From positions 62,001 to 126,000 of the forward strand of contig JBFXGJ010000002.1 in the NCBI GenBank assembly GCA_050178135.1: a stretch of DNA of 64,000 bases. The letters run 5' to 3'. Origin of the DNA: UBA288 sp050178135. GTDB lineage: Archaea > Halobacteriota > Methanomicrobia > Methanomicrobiales > Methanospirillaceae. The number at the start of each line of letters is the position of its first letter. Within the stretch, counting starts at the first letter, position 1. The notes under the pieces are model-generated. The model saw only the letters and a program-made list of their open reading frames with translations. It was not told the DNA's origin and did not search any database. Positions 1-8,457 of the stretch are shown one piece after another. A program made the position numbers and the translations under genes.

Positions 1-1
1 A

Positions 2-442
2 CTCCTTGTCATCGTCTCCCTCCTGGGAGCGGGTTGTCTCGAGTCTCCGCCAGCACAGGAGGGGCTCGGCGACGTCTCGGGTCACTGGTTGAAGAACTCG
101 GGTGAGCCGGACATCCTTTTGAACCTCTCCGAGGGAGGTACAGCCGAGCTCAGGTTCTTGCTCGACCTCGGGATTGCGAAGACGATCCAGGTCCGAAACG
201 GGTCGTGGGAGCCAACCGGCGGGAACCAGCTGAACCTCACTTACGTCGCACCGCTGAGCAACGGGACCAGGGTCCTCTCCCTCGAACGGGATGGGGACCG
301 TCTCCAGCTGGTTAAGGTCTGGAACCAGACGGGCGAACTCGAGGGAGAGATGAACCTGAGCTTCCGGCATGTCGTCGGGGACCCGGGCCAGCAGTTCTAC
401 CTGGGGGTCGAGAACCCCTTCGCAACCCGTCTGCCGGCATAA
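2..442 (+). CDS. lipoprotein, N-terminus cut off by the window edge
   Basis: The reading frame is open from base 2, so the true start lies before the window. The first visible residues are a hydrophobic stretch ending in a lipobox (LGAGC, Cys at bases 35-37), followed by a Pro/Gln-rich linker. This predicts a lipid-anchored protein on the outer face of the membrane. About 146 residues are visible. The rest looks like a small beta-rich domain with Asn-x-Ser/Thr glycosylation sequons. It resembles in style the lipoprotein at 43835-44299, but I recognise no family. Function unknown. Confidence 0.7.
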   Translation, partial: LLVIVSLLGAGCLESPPAQEGLGDVSGHWLKNSGEPDILLNLSEGGTAELRFLLDLGIAKTIQVRNGSWEPTGGNQLNLTYVAPLSNGTRVLSLERDGDRLQLVKVWNQTGELEGEMNLSFRHVVGDPGQQFYLGVENPFATRLPA

Positions 443-443
443 G

Positions 444-452
444 GCTATATTC
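444..452 (+). promoter_or_regulatory. TATA-like box of the thioredoxin gene
   Basis: GCTATATT lies about 40 bases before the ATG at 491, directly after the stop of the lipoprotein gene. A GGAGG ribosome site follows at about 476-480. Inferred by eye from the archaeal promoter pattern. Confidence 0.45.
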
Positions 453-490
453 CCCAAGAGGCAAACCTCCCGCCTGGAGGCTGACCCCAC

Positions 491-901
491 ATGACCGGAG
501 AAGAAGAAGAGAAGATCGGACCAGTCGTCGAGGTGACTGACCGGACCTTTGAGCACGAGGTGGAGAAGAGCGAGCGGCCTGTTGTGGTGATGTTCTACTC
601 CGAGACATGCCCCCACTGCGCGACGATCATGCCGTACTTCCAGGAGATGGCACGTGAGTTCGGAGCTCGGGTCAGGTTCGCACGTCTCGACATCGCAACG
701 AATCCCTGGTCTATCGAACGGTTTGCCATCCGTTCGACCCCGACCTTCACCTTCTTCTGCAGTGGACGGGCCCTGCGGGAGATCGTCGGCGCTGTGTATC
801 CGGCGGTTATCAAGAAACAGATCGAGGAGTTCGAGCGCGACGGCCCTGAGTGCGCTCGGCTCTCGACCGAGATCCGGTACGACATCTCGGGCTACGCCTG
901 A
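491..901 (+). CDS. thioredoxin-family protein
   Basis: A 136-residue thioredoxin-fold protein. The redox motif is CPHC (Cys40, Cys43) in the context FYSETCPHC, and the cis-proline is in RSTPTF, as in thioredoxins. It probably reduces disulfides in the cytoplasm; there is no signal peptide. CPHC differs from the classical CGPC and is closer to DsbA/glutaredoxin-type centres, so the redox partner is uncertain. A GGAGG site precedes the ATG. The C-terminus carries an extra acidic tail of about 25 residues beyond the fold. It lies between two lipoprotein genes on the same strand, each with its own TATA-like signal. Confidence 0.85.
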   Translation: MTGEEEEKIGPVVEVTDRTFEHEVEKSERPVVVMFYSETCPHCATIMPYFQEMAREFGARVRFARLDIATNPWSIERFAIRSTPTFTFFCSGRALREIVGAVYPAVIKKQIEEFERDGPECARLSTEIRYDISGYA

Positions 902-946
902 CCGGAGACCCAACGCTTATCTCTTTTCCACGAAGACAGAGAGATC

Positions 947-1864
947 ATGGTTGACCGAAGGGCGCTCGTCCTCGCCCTTGTCGTCCTTCTCGCGGTGAGT
1001 GGATGTCTTGATCGTTCCGCCCTCTCTCCCGGCGGGAATGAGCAGGTGCTCCTGGAGCGGGTGAACGCGCTGGAGGAGGAGAACGCCGATCTTCGGGAGC
1101 AGCTCGAGCAGGAGAACCTCTCAGTCCGATCGTACGAGAACCAGCTCGCGTTCTACCGGTCGCAGATGGGAGAAGCGGTCTGCACCCTCCCGGGCCTGAA
1201 CAGCACCGCGCTTTCGGGCTCTGCCTCGCTCGAAGCGCCGGCGGTGATGCAGCGGCGGGTCTATGAACGGGACGGACCGTTCATCTCCGAGAGGATCGAG
1301 CAGGAGGGCTCCCTGATCCATGTCACGGTCGAGATCGCGCCCGGACGGGGGCGGGTGCTCGTCCATACGACCCCGCTGATGGGCGAGGTCTTCCAGGACG
1401 CGGCGAACACTGCCGTCTTCGTGGCGCAGGCCAGGACCGGGCGGGACCTCTCCCGTTCGGATGTGATCGTCTCGATCGTCGCTGACGACGAGGTCCCTGC
1501 CGTGAATGGAGGGTCGGCGGGTGCCCTCATGACCCTCTTGATGATCTCGGCGATCGAGGGGTCGTCGGTCCGGTCCGACGTGACGCTCACCGGCACTATC
1601 GACCAGGAAGGGCATGTCGGCGCGATCGGCGGCGTGCTGGAGAAGGCAATGGCGGCGAAAGAGAAGGGCAAGACCCTCTTTTTACTCCCGCGCGAGAACA
1701 GCCAGCTGGTCCGTTACACCGAGCGAACCCGGGACTACTACGGTTACACCATCATCCAGCAGGTGCCCGAACGGGTTGATGCCAAGCAGTACATCGAGTC
1801 CAAGATCGGGATCAGGACCGAGTACGTCGAGAACATCGAGGACGTTCTCCGCTTCGCCCGGTAG
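947..1864 (+). CDS. secreted lipoprotein with a Lon-type (S16) protease domain
   Basis: 305 residues. Residues 5-20 form a hydrophobic signal ending in a lipobox (VSGC20), so the protein should be anchored outside the membrane. Residues 32-70 form an acidic coiled coil. Residues about 95-250 look like the proteolytic domain of Lon: Ser190 in GGSAGALM and Lys233 in GGVLEKAMAAK match the Ser-Lys dyad, with the TGTI...GxVGAIGG strand between them. There is no AAA+ module, so proteolysis would be ATP-independent. Lon domains usually work inside the cell, so an extracytoplasmic one is unusual, although isolated S16 domains with signal peptides occur in archaea. TATA-like bases GCTTATC (about 914-920) and GAGAG just before the ATG support the start. 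Confidence 0.82.
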   Translation: MVDRRALVLALVVLLAVSGCLDRSALSPGGNEQVLLERVNALEEENADLREQLEQENLSVRSYENQLAFYRSQMGEAVCTLPGLNSTALSGSASLEAPAVMQRRVYERDGPFISERIEQEGSLIHVTVEIAPGRGRVLVHTTPLMGEVFQDAANTAVFVAQARTGRDLSRSDVIVSIVADDEVPAVNGGSAGALMTLLMISAIEGSSVRSDVTLTGTIDQEGHVGAIGGVLEKAMAAKEKGKTLFLLPRENSQLVRYTERTRDYYGYTIIQQVPERVDAKQYIESKIGIRTEYVENIEDVLRFAR

Positions 1865-2019
1865 GCGTTGAGTCCCGCTCGCCGGCGTCGACCTCCGGAT
1901 GGTTCTTTCCGCGGGCGCAGGGCGTCCTGTGGCCACCCGCAGGCTTTTCTTTTCTCGTGGCTCACGTTGTGGACGATGTATTCGGATCATCGCCCTGGAA
2001 TGGGCATCGGGAGGGCTGC

Positions 2020-2538
2020 ATGAGCCCGAAGGACCTGGAACGGATCCCCGAATCCGCGCGCTGGATGGTCTGCTCCCGTCTCCTCGCGAAGCTGCCGCTC
2101 CTCTATGACATCGTCTATCGCCCGGTCGTGGGGGAGTCCTACGACGAGCGAGAACACGAGATCTGGATCGAGGTGGCCCGCGAGGCCCGCGACCTCGCCG
2201 ACGCCTTTCACCTGCCCCGAAAGACTGCCGAAGAACTGGCGGGGACGCTCTCGACACTGGCATGGGCCTTCTTCGGGAAGGACTTCCAGTTCGACCGGGT
2301 AACGGAAAATGAAGGGAGTGCCGCTCTCCGCATCCGCCGGTGCCCTTTCGTCGAGGAGGCCGACCTCGTCGAGATCGACCACGGCCTTCTTCCCGACCGG
2401 TGCCTAGCCTTCATGATCCCCCTCGTCGAGATGCTGAACCCCACGTTTACCCTTCGATACGTCCGGGCCGCCTGCACGGGCGACCGGGCCTGCGAGCTCC
2501 GGCTGCTCCCACGGGAGCAGGCAGACGAGGTGGCGTAG
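2020..2538 (+). CDS. conserved hypothetical protein, V4R/ATC-hydrolase-like
   Basis: 172 residues from the ATG at 2020, chosen because GGGAGG lies just upstream; the longer open frame back to 1957 lacks such a site. The N-terminal half is helical. The C-terminal half ends in a beta-rich segment with TLRYVRAACTGDRACELRL. The spaced cysteines (ACTGDRACEL) recall V4R and L-2-amino-thiazoline-4-carboxylate hydrolase-type domains found in methanogen regulators and small-molecule sensors. There is no DNA-binding segment. It converges on the SnoaL-like gene, six bases away. Function not assigned. Confidence 0.65.
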   Translation: MSPKDLERIPESARWMVCSRLLAKLPLLYDIVYRPVVGESYDEREHEIWIEVAREARDLADAFHLPRKTAEELAGTLSTLAWAFFGKDFQFDRVTENEGSAALRIRRCPFVEEADLVEIDHGLLPDRCLAFMIPLVEMLNPTFTLRYVRAACTGDRACELRLLPREQADEVA

Positions 2539-2544
2539 TCTCGC

Positions 2545-2964
2545 TTACTCCGAGGGCCAGGAGGCGCCCTCGGACTGGTCTTCGCAGGGCATCGAGAGGT
2601 GGAGCTGCGCCAGGCGCCATACCTTCTCGTTCCGACGGAGCACGGCGGTGAACCGCCCCTCCATCAGGCCCTCCAAGGTCCCGGTGTCGAACTCGAAACG
2701 GCAGGTTCCCATCACCCATGCAGCCGTCCCCTCGACCGTGCAGCGACGGTCCGAGAAGGAGATGGTGGCCGACCTGGTCTGGGCGAAGTCGCGCTCGACG
2801 GATCGGCGGAACTCGTCTGCGTTCGAGACGACCTCGTCAGGGCCGGTGCCGAATCCATGGAAGTCGAGCTCGACGAGGGAGACGACCCCCGCGAGGTCTC
2901 GATGGGCGTACAGCACGGTGTAACTGTCAAGGGTACGGTTGATCCCGATGCATTCCGGATCCAT
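2545..2964 (-). CDS. SnoaL/NTF2-like protein
   Basis: 139 residues with the cone-shaped alpha+beta pattern of SnoaL/NTF2-like proteins: an N-terminal helix (LDSYTVLYAHRDLAGVVSLV), the LDFHGFGTGPDE turn, and C-terminal strands (AAWVMGTCRF, FTAVLRRNEKVWRLAQLHLS). Such proteins bind or isomerise small ligands, or act as domains of unknown role; no catalytic Asp-His pair can be assigned here. It is divergent from the amidohydrolase gene that follows, with about 110 bases between them. Confidence 0.7.
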   Translation of the reverse strand: MDPECIGINRTLDSYTVLYAHRDLAGVVSLVELDFHGFGTGPDEVVSNADEFRRSVERDFAQTRSATISFSDRRCTVEGTAAWVMGTCRFEFDTGTLEGLMEGRFTAVLRRNEKVWRLAQLHLSMPCEDQSEGASWPSE

Positions 2965-3074
2965 GGATGTGATATCAGCAGACCGACGGTTGAGCCTGCC
3001 GATTCATTTCTTGTCCCCGTTTGCTGTTCGGAAGGTTCCCGCAGCTTGATGAGGCCGGCGGACGAAGATCGGTC

Positions 3075-4487
3075 GTGTACGACCTCCTGGTCCGGGACGG
3101 GCTCGTGGTCTCGCCGGCGGGGACGCGCCGGGCCGATATCGCAATCCTCGACGGGCGGATCGTTGAAGTGGGAGCGGTGACAGGGACGGCACGGCGGAGG
3201 ATCGACGCCTCCGGTCTCTTTGTCCTCCCAGGTGGGGTGGAGCCGCACATGCACGTCGAGAACGACTTTCTGGGTCTATCCACGGCGAACGACTTCTACA
3301 CCCAATCGATCGCCGCCGCCTTTGGGGGGACCACCACCCTCTTCGACTTCGCTGCCGCTCCCCGCGGAGGCTCGCTCCTGGAGGCGATCGAACGGAGAAA
3401 GGAGCAGATGAGGAAATCCGCGCTCGACCACGCGATTCATGGACGGGTCCTGGAGCGGGCGCACATCGACGAGGTCTCTGCAGCGGCGAAGGCGGGGTGC
3501 CCATCCTTCAAGCTCTACCTAACCTATCCCGAGGTCGGCCTGATGGTGGACGACGCCACTGTTCTCGAGGCGTTCGTCCGAGCCGCCTCCTGTGGCGCCC
3601 TGCCGCTCGTCCACGCCGAATCGGACCCCATCGCGGCCTTTCTCGTCGCCCGGGCCAAGAGCGACGGTGACCTATCGTGGTCGCGGTACCCCGACGTGAA
3701 ACCCCCTGCCTGCGAGGCGGAGGCCTTCGGAAGGGTCACCTGGTTCGCCCGGACAGTCTCCTGCCCCATCTACGTCGTCCACACGACCGTCCGGGCGGCA
3801 GTTGACTGCGCCCGCCGCGCCCATGCCATCGGCCAGGAGCTGTACGTCGAGACCTGTCCCCAGTACCTCGTCCTCGACCGCTCGCTCTACGACGATACCG
3901 AACGCGGTCCCCTTGCCGTCTGCTCCCCGCCCCTCCGGGGGAAGGGAGAGGCGGCGGCGCTCTGGGTGGGGCTCGCCGATGGCACCATCTCCGCGGTGGG
4001 GTCTGACGATTGCGCCTACACTCGTCCGGCAAAGGAGGCATTCCTGGAGCGAGACGCCGCTGGTCGGCCAGTCCCGGACTTCACCCGGGTCGTCCAGGGG
4101 GTGCCGGGGATCGAATGCCGCCTGCCGCTCCTCCTCTCCGAGGGGGTGGCCCGCGGGCGCATCACGATAGAGCAGGTGGTCGGGCTGACCAGCACGAATC
4201 CTGCACGCTACTTCGGCCTCTATCCGCGAAAGGGAGTGATCGCCCCCGGGGCCGATGCGGACCTCGTCCTGGTCGACCTATCGGCCGAGCGGACCCTCTC
4301 GGCCTCGTGCCTCCACACCCCTCTCGACTACTGTCTCTACGAGGGTCTCCGGGTGAGGGGATGGCCCGTGATGACGATCTCGTCCGGGGGCATTGTGGTC
4401 GAGGACGGCGAGTTCACAGGGACGAGGGGCGCGGGCCGGTTCCTGGAGAGAGAAGTGCGAGAAGCACCGACCCGTCCGGCAGGATAA
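3075..4487 (+). CDS. dihydropyrimidinase/hydantoinase-like amidohydrolase
   Basis: 470 residues from a GTG at 3075. The frame also opens from a TTG at 3021, but the conserved N-terminus (YDLLVRDGLVVSP) begins right after the GTG. All expected binuclear metal residues are present: His58 and His60 (GGVEPHMHVE), Lys146, the likely carbamylated lysine (SFKLYLTY), His180 (VHAES), His236 (VHTT) and Asp311 (GSDD). The family hydrolyses cyclic amides such as dihydropyrimidines and hydantoins, or dihydroorotate. The SFKLYLTY and GSDD motifs favour the dihydropyrimidinase branch over PyrC. No other pyrimidine gene is nearby, so the substrate is open. GSDD instead of the usual GSDH is a small deviation. 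Confidence 0.85.
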   Translation: MYDLLVRDGLVVSPAGTRRADIAILDGRIVEVGAVTGTARRRIDASGLFVLPGGVEPHMHVENDFLGLSTANDFYTQSIAAAFGGTTTLFDFAAAPRGGSLLEAIERRKEQMRKSALDHAIHGRVLERAHIDEVSAAAKAGCPSFKLYLTYPEVGLMVDDATVLEAFVRAASCGALPLVHAESDPIAAFLVARAKSDGDLSWSRYPDVKPPACEAEAFGRVTWFARTVSCPIYVVHTTVRAAVDCARRAHAIGQELYVETCPQYLVLDRSLYDDTERGPLAVCSPPLRGKGEAAALWVGLADGTISAVGSDDCAYTRPAKEAFLERDAAGRPVPDFTRVVQGVPGIECRLPLLLSEGVARGRITIEQVVGLTSTNPARYFGLYPRKGVIAPGADADLVLVDLSAERTLSASCLHTPLDYCLYEGLRVRGWPVMTISSGGIVVEDGEFTGTRGAGRFLEREVREAPTRPAG

Positions 4488-4526
4488 TAAGCTGGGACGT
4501 TACTCAAGACTGCTGGAGAACCCGGC

Positions 4527-4793
4527 ATGCCATTCTCGTACAACCCGGTCGGCGTCGTGAACCTGGTCCTGGCGACCCTGGTCATGGTCCTGGGGTACTG
4601 GGGATACCGGACGAGTGGTCGGAAGACGGAGGCACTGGTGGGCGGCGCCTTCGGCCTCTTCGCGATCTCGCACCTACTCACCCTCCTCGGCGTCGTCTCC
4701 AGCGACCTCCTGATCATCGCTCTCAGGACCACCGCGTACCTGGTCATGGTCTTTGCCCTCCTCCGCGTCGCCTCTGGCCATACCTACGGATGA
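4527..4793 (+). CDS. small three-helix membrane protein
   Basis: 88 residues, mostly hydrophobic, with three predicted membrane segments at about 8-27, 37-57 and 62-82 and a short basic loop (YRTSGRKTE) after the first. TGGAGA lies shortly before the ATG, and an AT-rich GATAATAAG near 4484 may be its TATA box. Similar short membrane proteins are frequent in Methanomicrobiales, but I cannot name a family or function. Confidence 0.7.
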   Translation: MPFSYNPVGVVNLVLATLVMVLGYWGYRTSGRKTEALVGGAFGLFAISHLLTLLGVVSSDLLIIALRTTAYLVMVFALLRVASGHTYG

Positions 4794-4906
4794 CACCGGC
4801 ATCACACGAGCTGGTGTTTGCCCCGTGTTTCTCCGTCCTTTACCCCAGGCGCCCCGTCCAGGGGGGCCGAGAGGCCCGAGCTTCCGGTCCCGTAACCGAT
4901 CAAAAC

Positions 4907-4915
4907 CCTTTTATC
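4907..4915 (+). promoter_or_regulatory. TATA-like box of the acyl-CoA synthetase gene
   Basis: CCTTTTATC, preceded by an A-rich BRE-like stretch (CAAAA), lies about 40 bases before the ATG at 4954, in a 160-base gap that otherwise holds nothing recognisable. Confidence 0.5.
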
Positions 4916-4953
4916 TCCTTACAGGACCCTTCAGTCTGGTTGAGGTCGTCGCA

Positions 4954-7008
4954 ATGGCAAAGACGTTGATGCCGGAAGAGGAGGCGTACCGGCTGTTGCG
5001 CGGGGCGGGCGTGCCGGTCCCGCCCTCCGCTCAGGCTGCCACCCGCGCGGAAGCAATCCGCGCCGCGGAAGAGATCGGGTTCCCGGTTGTGATGAAGATC
5101 GTCTCGCCTGACGTGGTCCACAAGACCGACGCGGGCGGCGTGGTGCTGGACATCGGTTCACCCGGGGAGGCAGGAGAAGCGTACGACCGGATCCTCACGA
5201 GCGTGCGAGCGCACCGTCCCGATGCGCAAGTCGACGGGGTGCTCGTTGTCGGCCAGGCCCCCCCGGGGTTCGAGTTGATCATCGGTGGCCGGACGGACGC
5301 GTCCTTCGGCAAGGTGCTGACCTTCGGGCTCGGCGGGACCCTGGTCGAGTTCCTCCAGGACGTCGTGGTCCGGGTGCTGCCCCTTTCCGACGACGAGATC
5401 GCCGGAATGGTCCTGCAACTCGGGGCCTACCGGCTGATACAGGGGTACCGCGATTACCCCCCCCTCGACGAAGAGGCGCTCCTCTCTCTCATCGGACGGG
5501 TCGCCCGCCTCTTTCAGGACGCCCCGAACCTCGCGGAGTTCGACCTCAACCCGGTCCGGCTGTACGGTTCCGGGGCGATGGTCGTTGATGCGCGGGTCTA
5601 CTTCGACGACCTGCCGGTTGAGGCCCCCTGTGTCGAGCCCGACCCAATCCCGCCAGACCTTTTCCTCCCCCGATCGATTGCGGTCGTCGGGGCGTCGACC
5701 GATCCAACAAAGGTCGGGTATGCCGCGTTCCGAAACCTCCTCCGTTTCAAGGGGGACCTCTACCCGGTGAACCCGAAGAGGGACGAGGTCCTGGGACGGA
5801 AGGCCTACCCCACGCTCACATCGCTCCCCGATCCGGTCGACATGGTGGTGGTTGCCATCCCCGCCGTCCTGGTCCCCGGCGTGATCGAGGAGGCGGGACG
5901 GGCCGGCGCTCGGGTCGCCGTGATCCTCTCGGCTGGTTTCCGCGAGGCAGGAGAGGAGGGCGCCCGGCTCGAGGAGGCACTCCTTGCGAACGCAGAGAGG
6001 GCTGGTATCCGCGTGGTCGGCCCCAACTGCCTCGGCATCATGCTACCGCCGTACCGGATCAACACCACCTTTGACCCGGTCTCGCCCCGGGCCGGTACGA
6101 TCGCGTTCATCTCGCAGTCGGGGGCCGTGATCACGATGGTCGTCGACTGGTCGCTTCCCGAGGAGATCGGCTTCTCGGTTGTGATAAGCGTCGGCAACCA
6201 GGCGGACCTCTCGTTCCAGGACTACCTCCGCTATGCCGAGCAGGATTCGAATACCCGGTCGATCATCATGTACGTCGAAGAGATACGGGACGGGTGCGGA
6301 TTCTTACGGATCGTCCGACGGGTGGCCGCCCGCAAACCGGTAATCATCCTGAAGTCCGGTTCGTCTGCGCGGGGGAAGAAGACCGCGTCGTCGCACACGG
6401 GCTCCATCGCCGGGGACTACGAGGTCTATCGAGGCGCCTTCGAACAGGCGGGAGTGATCGCAGTCGACTCGTTCTCCGAGGCCTTTCAGATCGCGGAGCT
6501 CCTCGGCTCCGAGGGGTACCCGCAGGGGCGTCGGGCCCTGGTCGTGACGAGTGCCGGGGGGCTTGCCGTCCTCTCGTCGGACTATGCGGAACGATACGGG
6601 GTGGACCTGATCGAACTCCCCGCCGCCCTCCTCGCCGAGCTCGATGGAATTCTTCCCGACGAGTGGAACCGGCAGAACCCGCTCGACCTGATCGGTGACG
6701 CCGGTGCCGATCGGTTCGCGCGGGTCTTCGACGCCCTCATCCGCCGGCAGGACCTCTGGGACATCGCGGTCGTGATCGCGGTGCCGTCCGCGACGATGGA
6801 CCCGGCGCACCTCGCCAACGAGGTGGTCCGGTTCAGCGAGCACACGGACAAGATGATCGTGGGCTGTCTTGCCGGCGGCGACTCGATCCGGGCCGGCCTT
6901 CGCATCCTCCGCGAGCATCACATACCGAACTTCGAGGAGATCGAGGACGCGTTTCGGGCCCTCGGAACCGTCTTCTCCGTCCGGGACCCGGACCGGTCGA
7001 ACCGGTGA
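4954..7008 (+). CDS. acetate--CoA ligase (ADP-forming), beta-alpha fusion
   Basis: 684 residues. The ATP-grasp (beta) part comes first (about 1-225: KTLMPEEEAYRLLRGAGVPVP, VVMKIVSPDVVHKTDAGGV), then a CoA-binding Rossmann domain starting PRSIAVVGASTDPTKVGY, then the ligase domain with the phosphorylated histidine (His481 in TASSHTGSIAG). These enzymes convert an acyl-CoA, ADP and phosphate to the acid, CoA and ATP. The substrate may be acetate or another short or aryl acid, and the sequence does not decide. The ATG at 4954 is chosen because homologues begin at MAKTLMPEEEA; the open frame runs back to 4753 over the preceding membrane gene. GAGGT lies just before the ATG. Confidence 0.88.
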   Translation: MAKTLMPEEEAYRLLRGAGVPVPPSAQAATRAEAIRAAEEIGFPVVMKIVSPDVVHKTDAGGVVLDIGSPGEAGEAYDRILTSVRAHRPDAQVDGVLVVGQAPPGFELIIGGRTDASFGKVLTFGLGGTLVEFLQDVVVRVLPLSDDEIAGMVLQLGAYRLIQGYRDYPPLDEEALLSLIGRVARLFQDAPNLAEFDLNPVRLYGSGAMVVDARVYFDDLPVEAPCVEPDPIPPDLFLPRSIAVVGASTDPTKVGYAAFRNLLRFKGDLYPVNPKRDEVLGRKAYPTLTSLPDPVDMVVVAIPAVLVPGVIEEAGRAGARVAVILSAGFREAGEEGARLEEALLANAERAGIRVVGPNCLGIMLPPYRINTTFDPVSPRAGTIAFISQSGAVITMVVDWSLPEEIGFSVVISVGNQADLSFQDYLRYAEQDSNTRSIIMYVEEIRDGCGFLRIVRRVAARKPVIILKSGSSARGKKTASSHTGSIAGDYEVYRGAFEQAGVIAVDSFSEAFQIAELLGSEGYPQGRRALVVTSAGGLAVLSSDYAERYGVDLIELPAALLAELDGILPDEWNRQNPLDLIGDAGADRFARVFDALIRRQDLWDIAVVIAVPSATMDPAHLANEVVRFSEHTDKMIVGCLAGGDSIRAGLRILREHHIPNFEEIEDAFRALGTVFSVRDPDRSNR

Positions 7009-7166
7009 GGAGCCCGGTCTCCCGTTACTCCTGCAGCTCGGCCCAGTTCACGTGAATGTGGCTCTGCGCTCCTGGGGCGGCGCGGGCGCCTGTTCCTACC
7101 TGGACGACGTCGAGCCCCAGAGAGATGGGGCAATCCTTTACCCTTCCCCCGCCGACAGATCCACCA

Positions 7167-8450
7167 ATGGGGGAGCTGATCGTCGACGTCGGTGGACGTC
7201 CGGGGCTTGACTGCCGGGGCTTCTGCACCTATTGCTACTTCAAGCACGTCAGGGACCCGGCCCCACTCGGGTGCCGGCATTGCCTCCCCTTCAAGAAGGG
7301 GTGCGACTACTGCACGCGCATGGTCCGCGAGCAGTACGACGGGTTCCGTCCATTTCGCGACGTCGCCCAGGAGACCCTGGGCCGGCTCCAGGTGGCGTCG
7401 GGCGAGATCGATCGTGTGACGATCAGCGGCGGCGGTGACCCCAGCTGCTACCCGGCGTTCGAGGACCTCGCCGAGGTGCTCGCAGCCATCGAGGCGCCGC
7501 TCCACATCGGGTACACCTCGGGCAAGGGGTTCGACGACCCTGGCGTCGCCGACCGACTGATCGAGCACGGTCTCGCGGAGGTCTCGTTCACGGTCTTCGC
7601 CTCCGACCCTGAGCTTCGCCGACGATACATGCATGACCCCACACCCGAAGCGTCGCTCGCCGTGATCGAACGGCTCGCTGGCTCGATCGATCTCTACGCG
7701 GCGGTCGTTGTGCTCCCGGGCGTGAACGACGGGGCAGTCCTGGAGGAGACCGCTTCCTGGCTCGAGAATGCAGGTGCGAAGGGGCTGATCCTGATGCGCT
7801 TCGCGAACGAGCCGCACCAGGGGCTCGTCCTTGGGAACGCCCCGGTGATGCCCGGGATCGAGCCCCAGTCGGTCGAGTCCTTCGCCGCGCTCGTCCACGA
7901 CCTCTCCGGCCGACACCGGATGCGGATAACAGGCACACCGCTCCTCGACCCGGCCCTCGGGTCGCCCTTCGCGATTCGCAACGAGCCCGACCTCCTCGAG
8001 CGGCTCCCACGCCTCACCGGACGGGCTTCCGTCGTAACGGGCGCGGTAGCAGCCCCGTTCATCGGCCCGCTCCTTGAGCGACTCGGAGGTACGGCGACAG
8101 TGGTGCCGGTGAGAAAGGAGATCGCCTGCCTGATCACGGCCGACGACCTTCGCGAGATCGATCTCGCCGGCCTCGAGCAGCTCGTGGTTCTACCGGGTCG
8201 GGCTCTCGTTCACGACGGGGAGGCGGAGGCGATCCTCTCGGCCGATGGAGTTTCCAGGACCGTGGTCCGCGGCCCGGATATGCTGACCGCCGATGGCGAG
8301 ACGAGCATGGGTATGACCCGCGAGGGGGTGCTCGATCTGGAACTCTCCGGGTTCTTCGGCCTGGTGAATACGATCAACCTCCACGGCGACACCGGGTCGA
8401 CCGAAGGCGGCGAAACGAGAGGGCGAGAACAGCACGACGTCCGGAGGTGA
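7167..8450 (+). CDS. mmp10: Mmp10, McrA arginine C-methyltransferase (radical SAM)
   Basis: 427 residues from the ATG at 7167; an in-frame ATG at 7125 is an alternative, but VDVGGRPG is close to the usual N-terminus. The radical-SAM cysteines are C16xxxC20xxC23 (CRGFCTYC), followed by a second cysteine set at 36, 39, 46 and 49 (CRHC...CDYC) typical of methanogenesis marker 10. ISGGGDPS is the SAM-binding GGE-like motif. The enzyme adds the 5-C-methyl group to an arginine near the active site of methyl-coenzyme M reductase subunit alpha, using cobalamin and SAM. Its presence is strong evidence for a methanogen. The mcr operon is not in the window. Confidence 0.9.
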   Translation: MGELIVDVGGRPGLDCRGFCTYCYFKHVRDPAPLGCRHCLPFKKGCDYCTRMVREQYDGFRPFRDVAQETLGRLQVASGEIDRVTISGGGDPSCYPAFEDLAEVLAAIEAPLHIGYTSGKGFDDPGVADRLIEHGLAEVSFTVFASDPELRRRYMHDPTPEASLAVIERLAGSIDLYAAVVVLPGVNDGAVLEETASWLENAGAKGLILMRFANEPHQGLVLGNAPVMPGIEPQSVESFAALVHDLSGRHRMRITGTPLLDPALGSPFAIRNEPDLLERLPRLTGRASVVTGAVAAPFIGPLLERLGGTATVVPVRKEIACLITADDLREIDLAGLEQLVVLPGRALVHDGEAEAILSADGVSRTVVRGPDMLTADGETSMGMTREGVLDLELSGFFGLVNTINLHGDTGSTEGGETRGREQHDVRR

Positions 8451-8457
8451 GGGGGCG

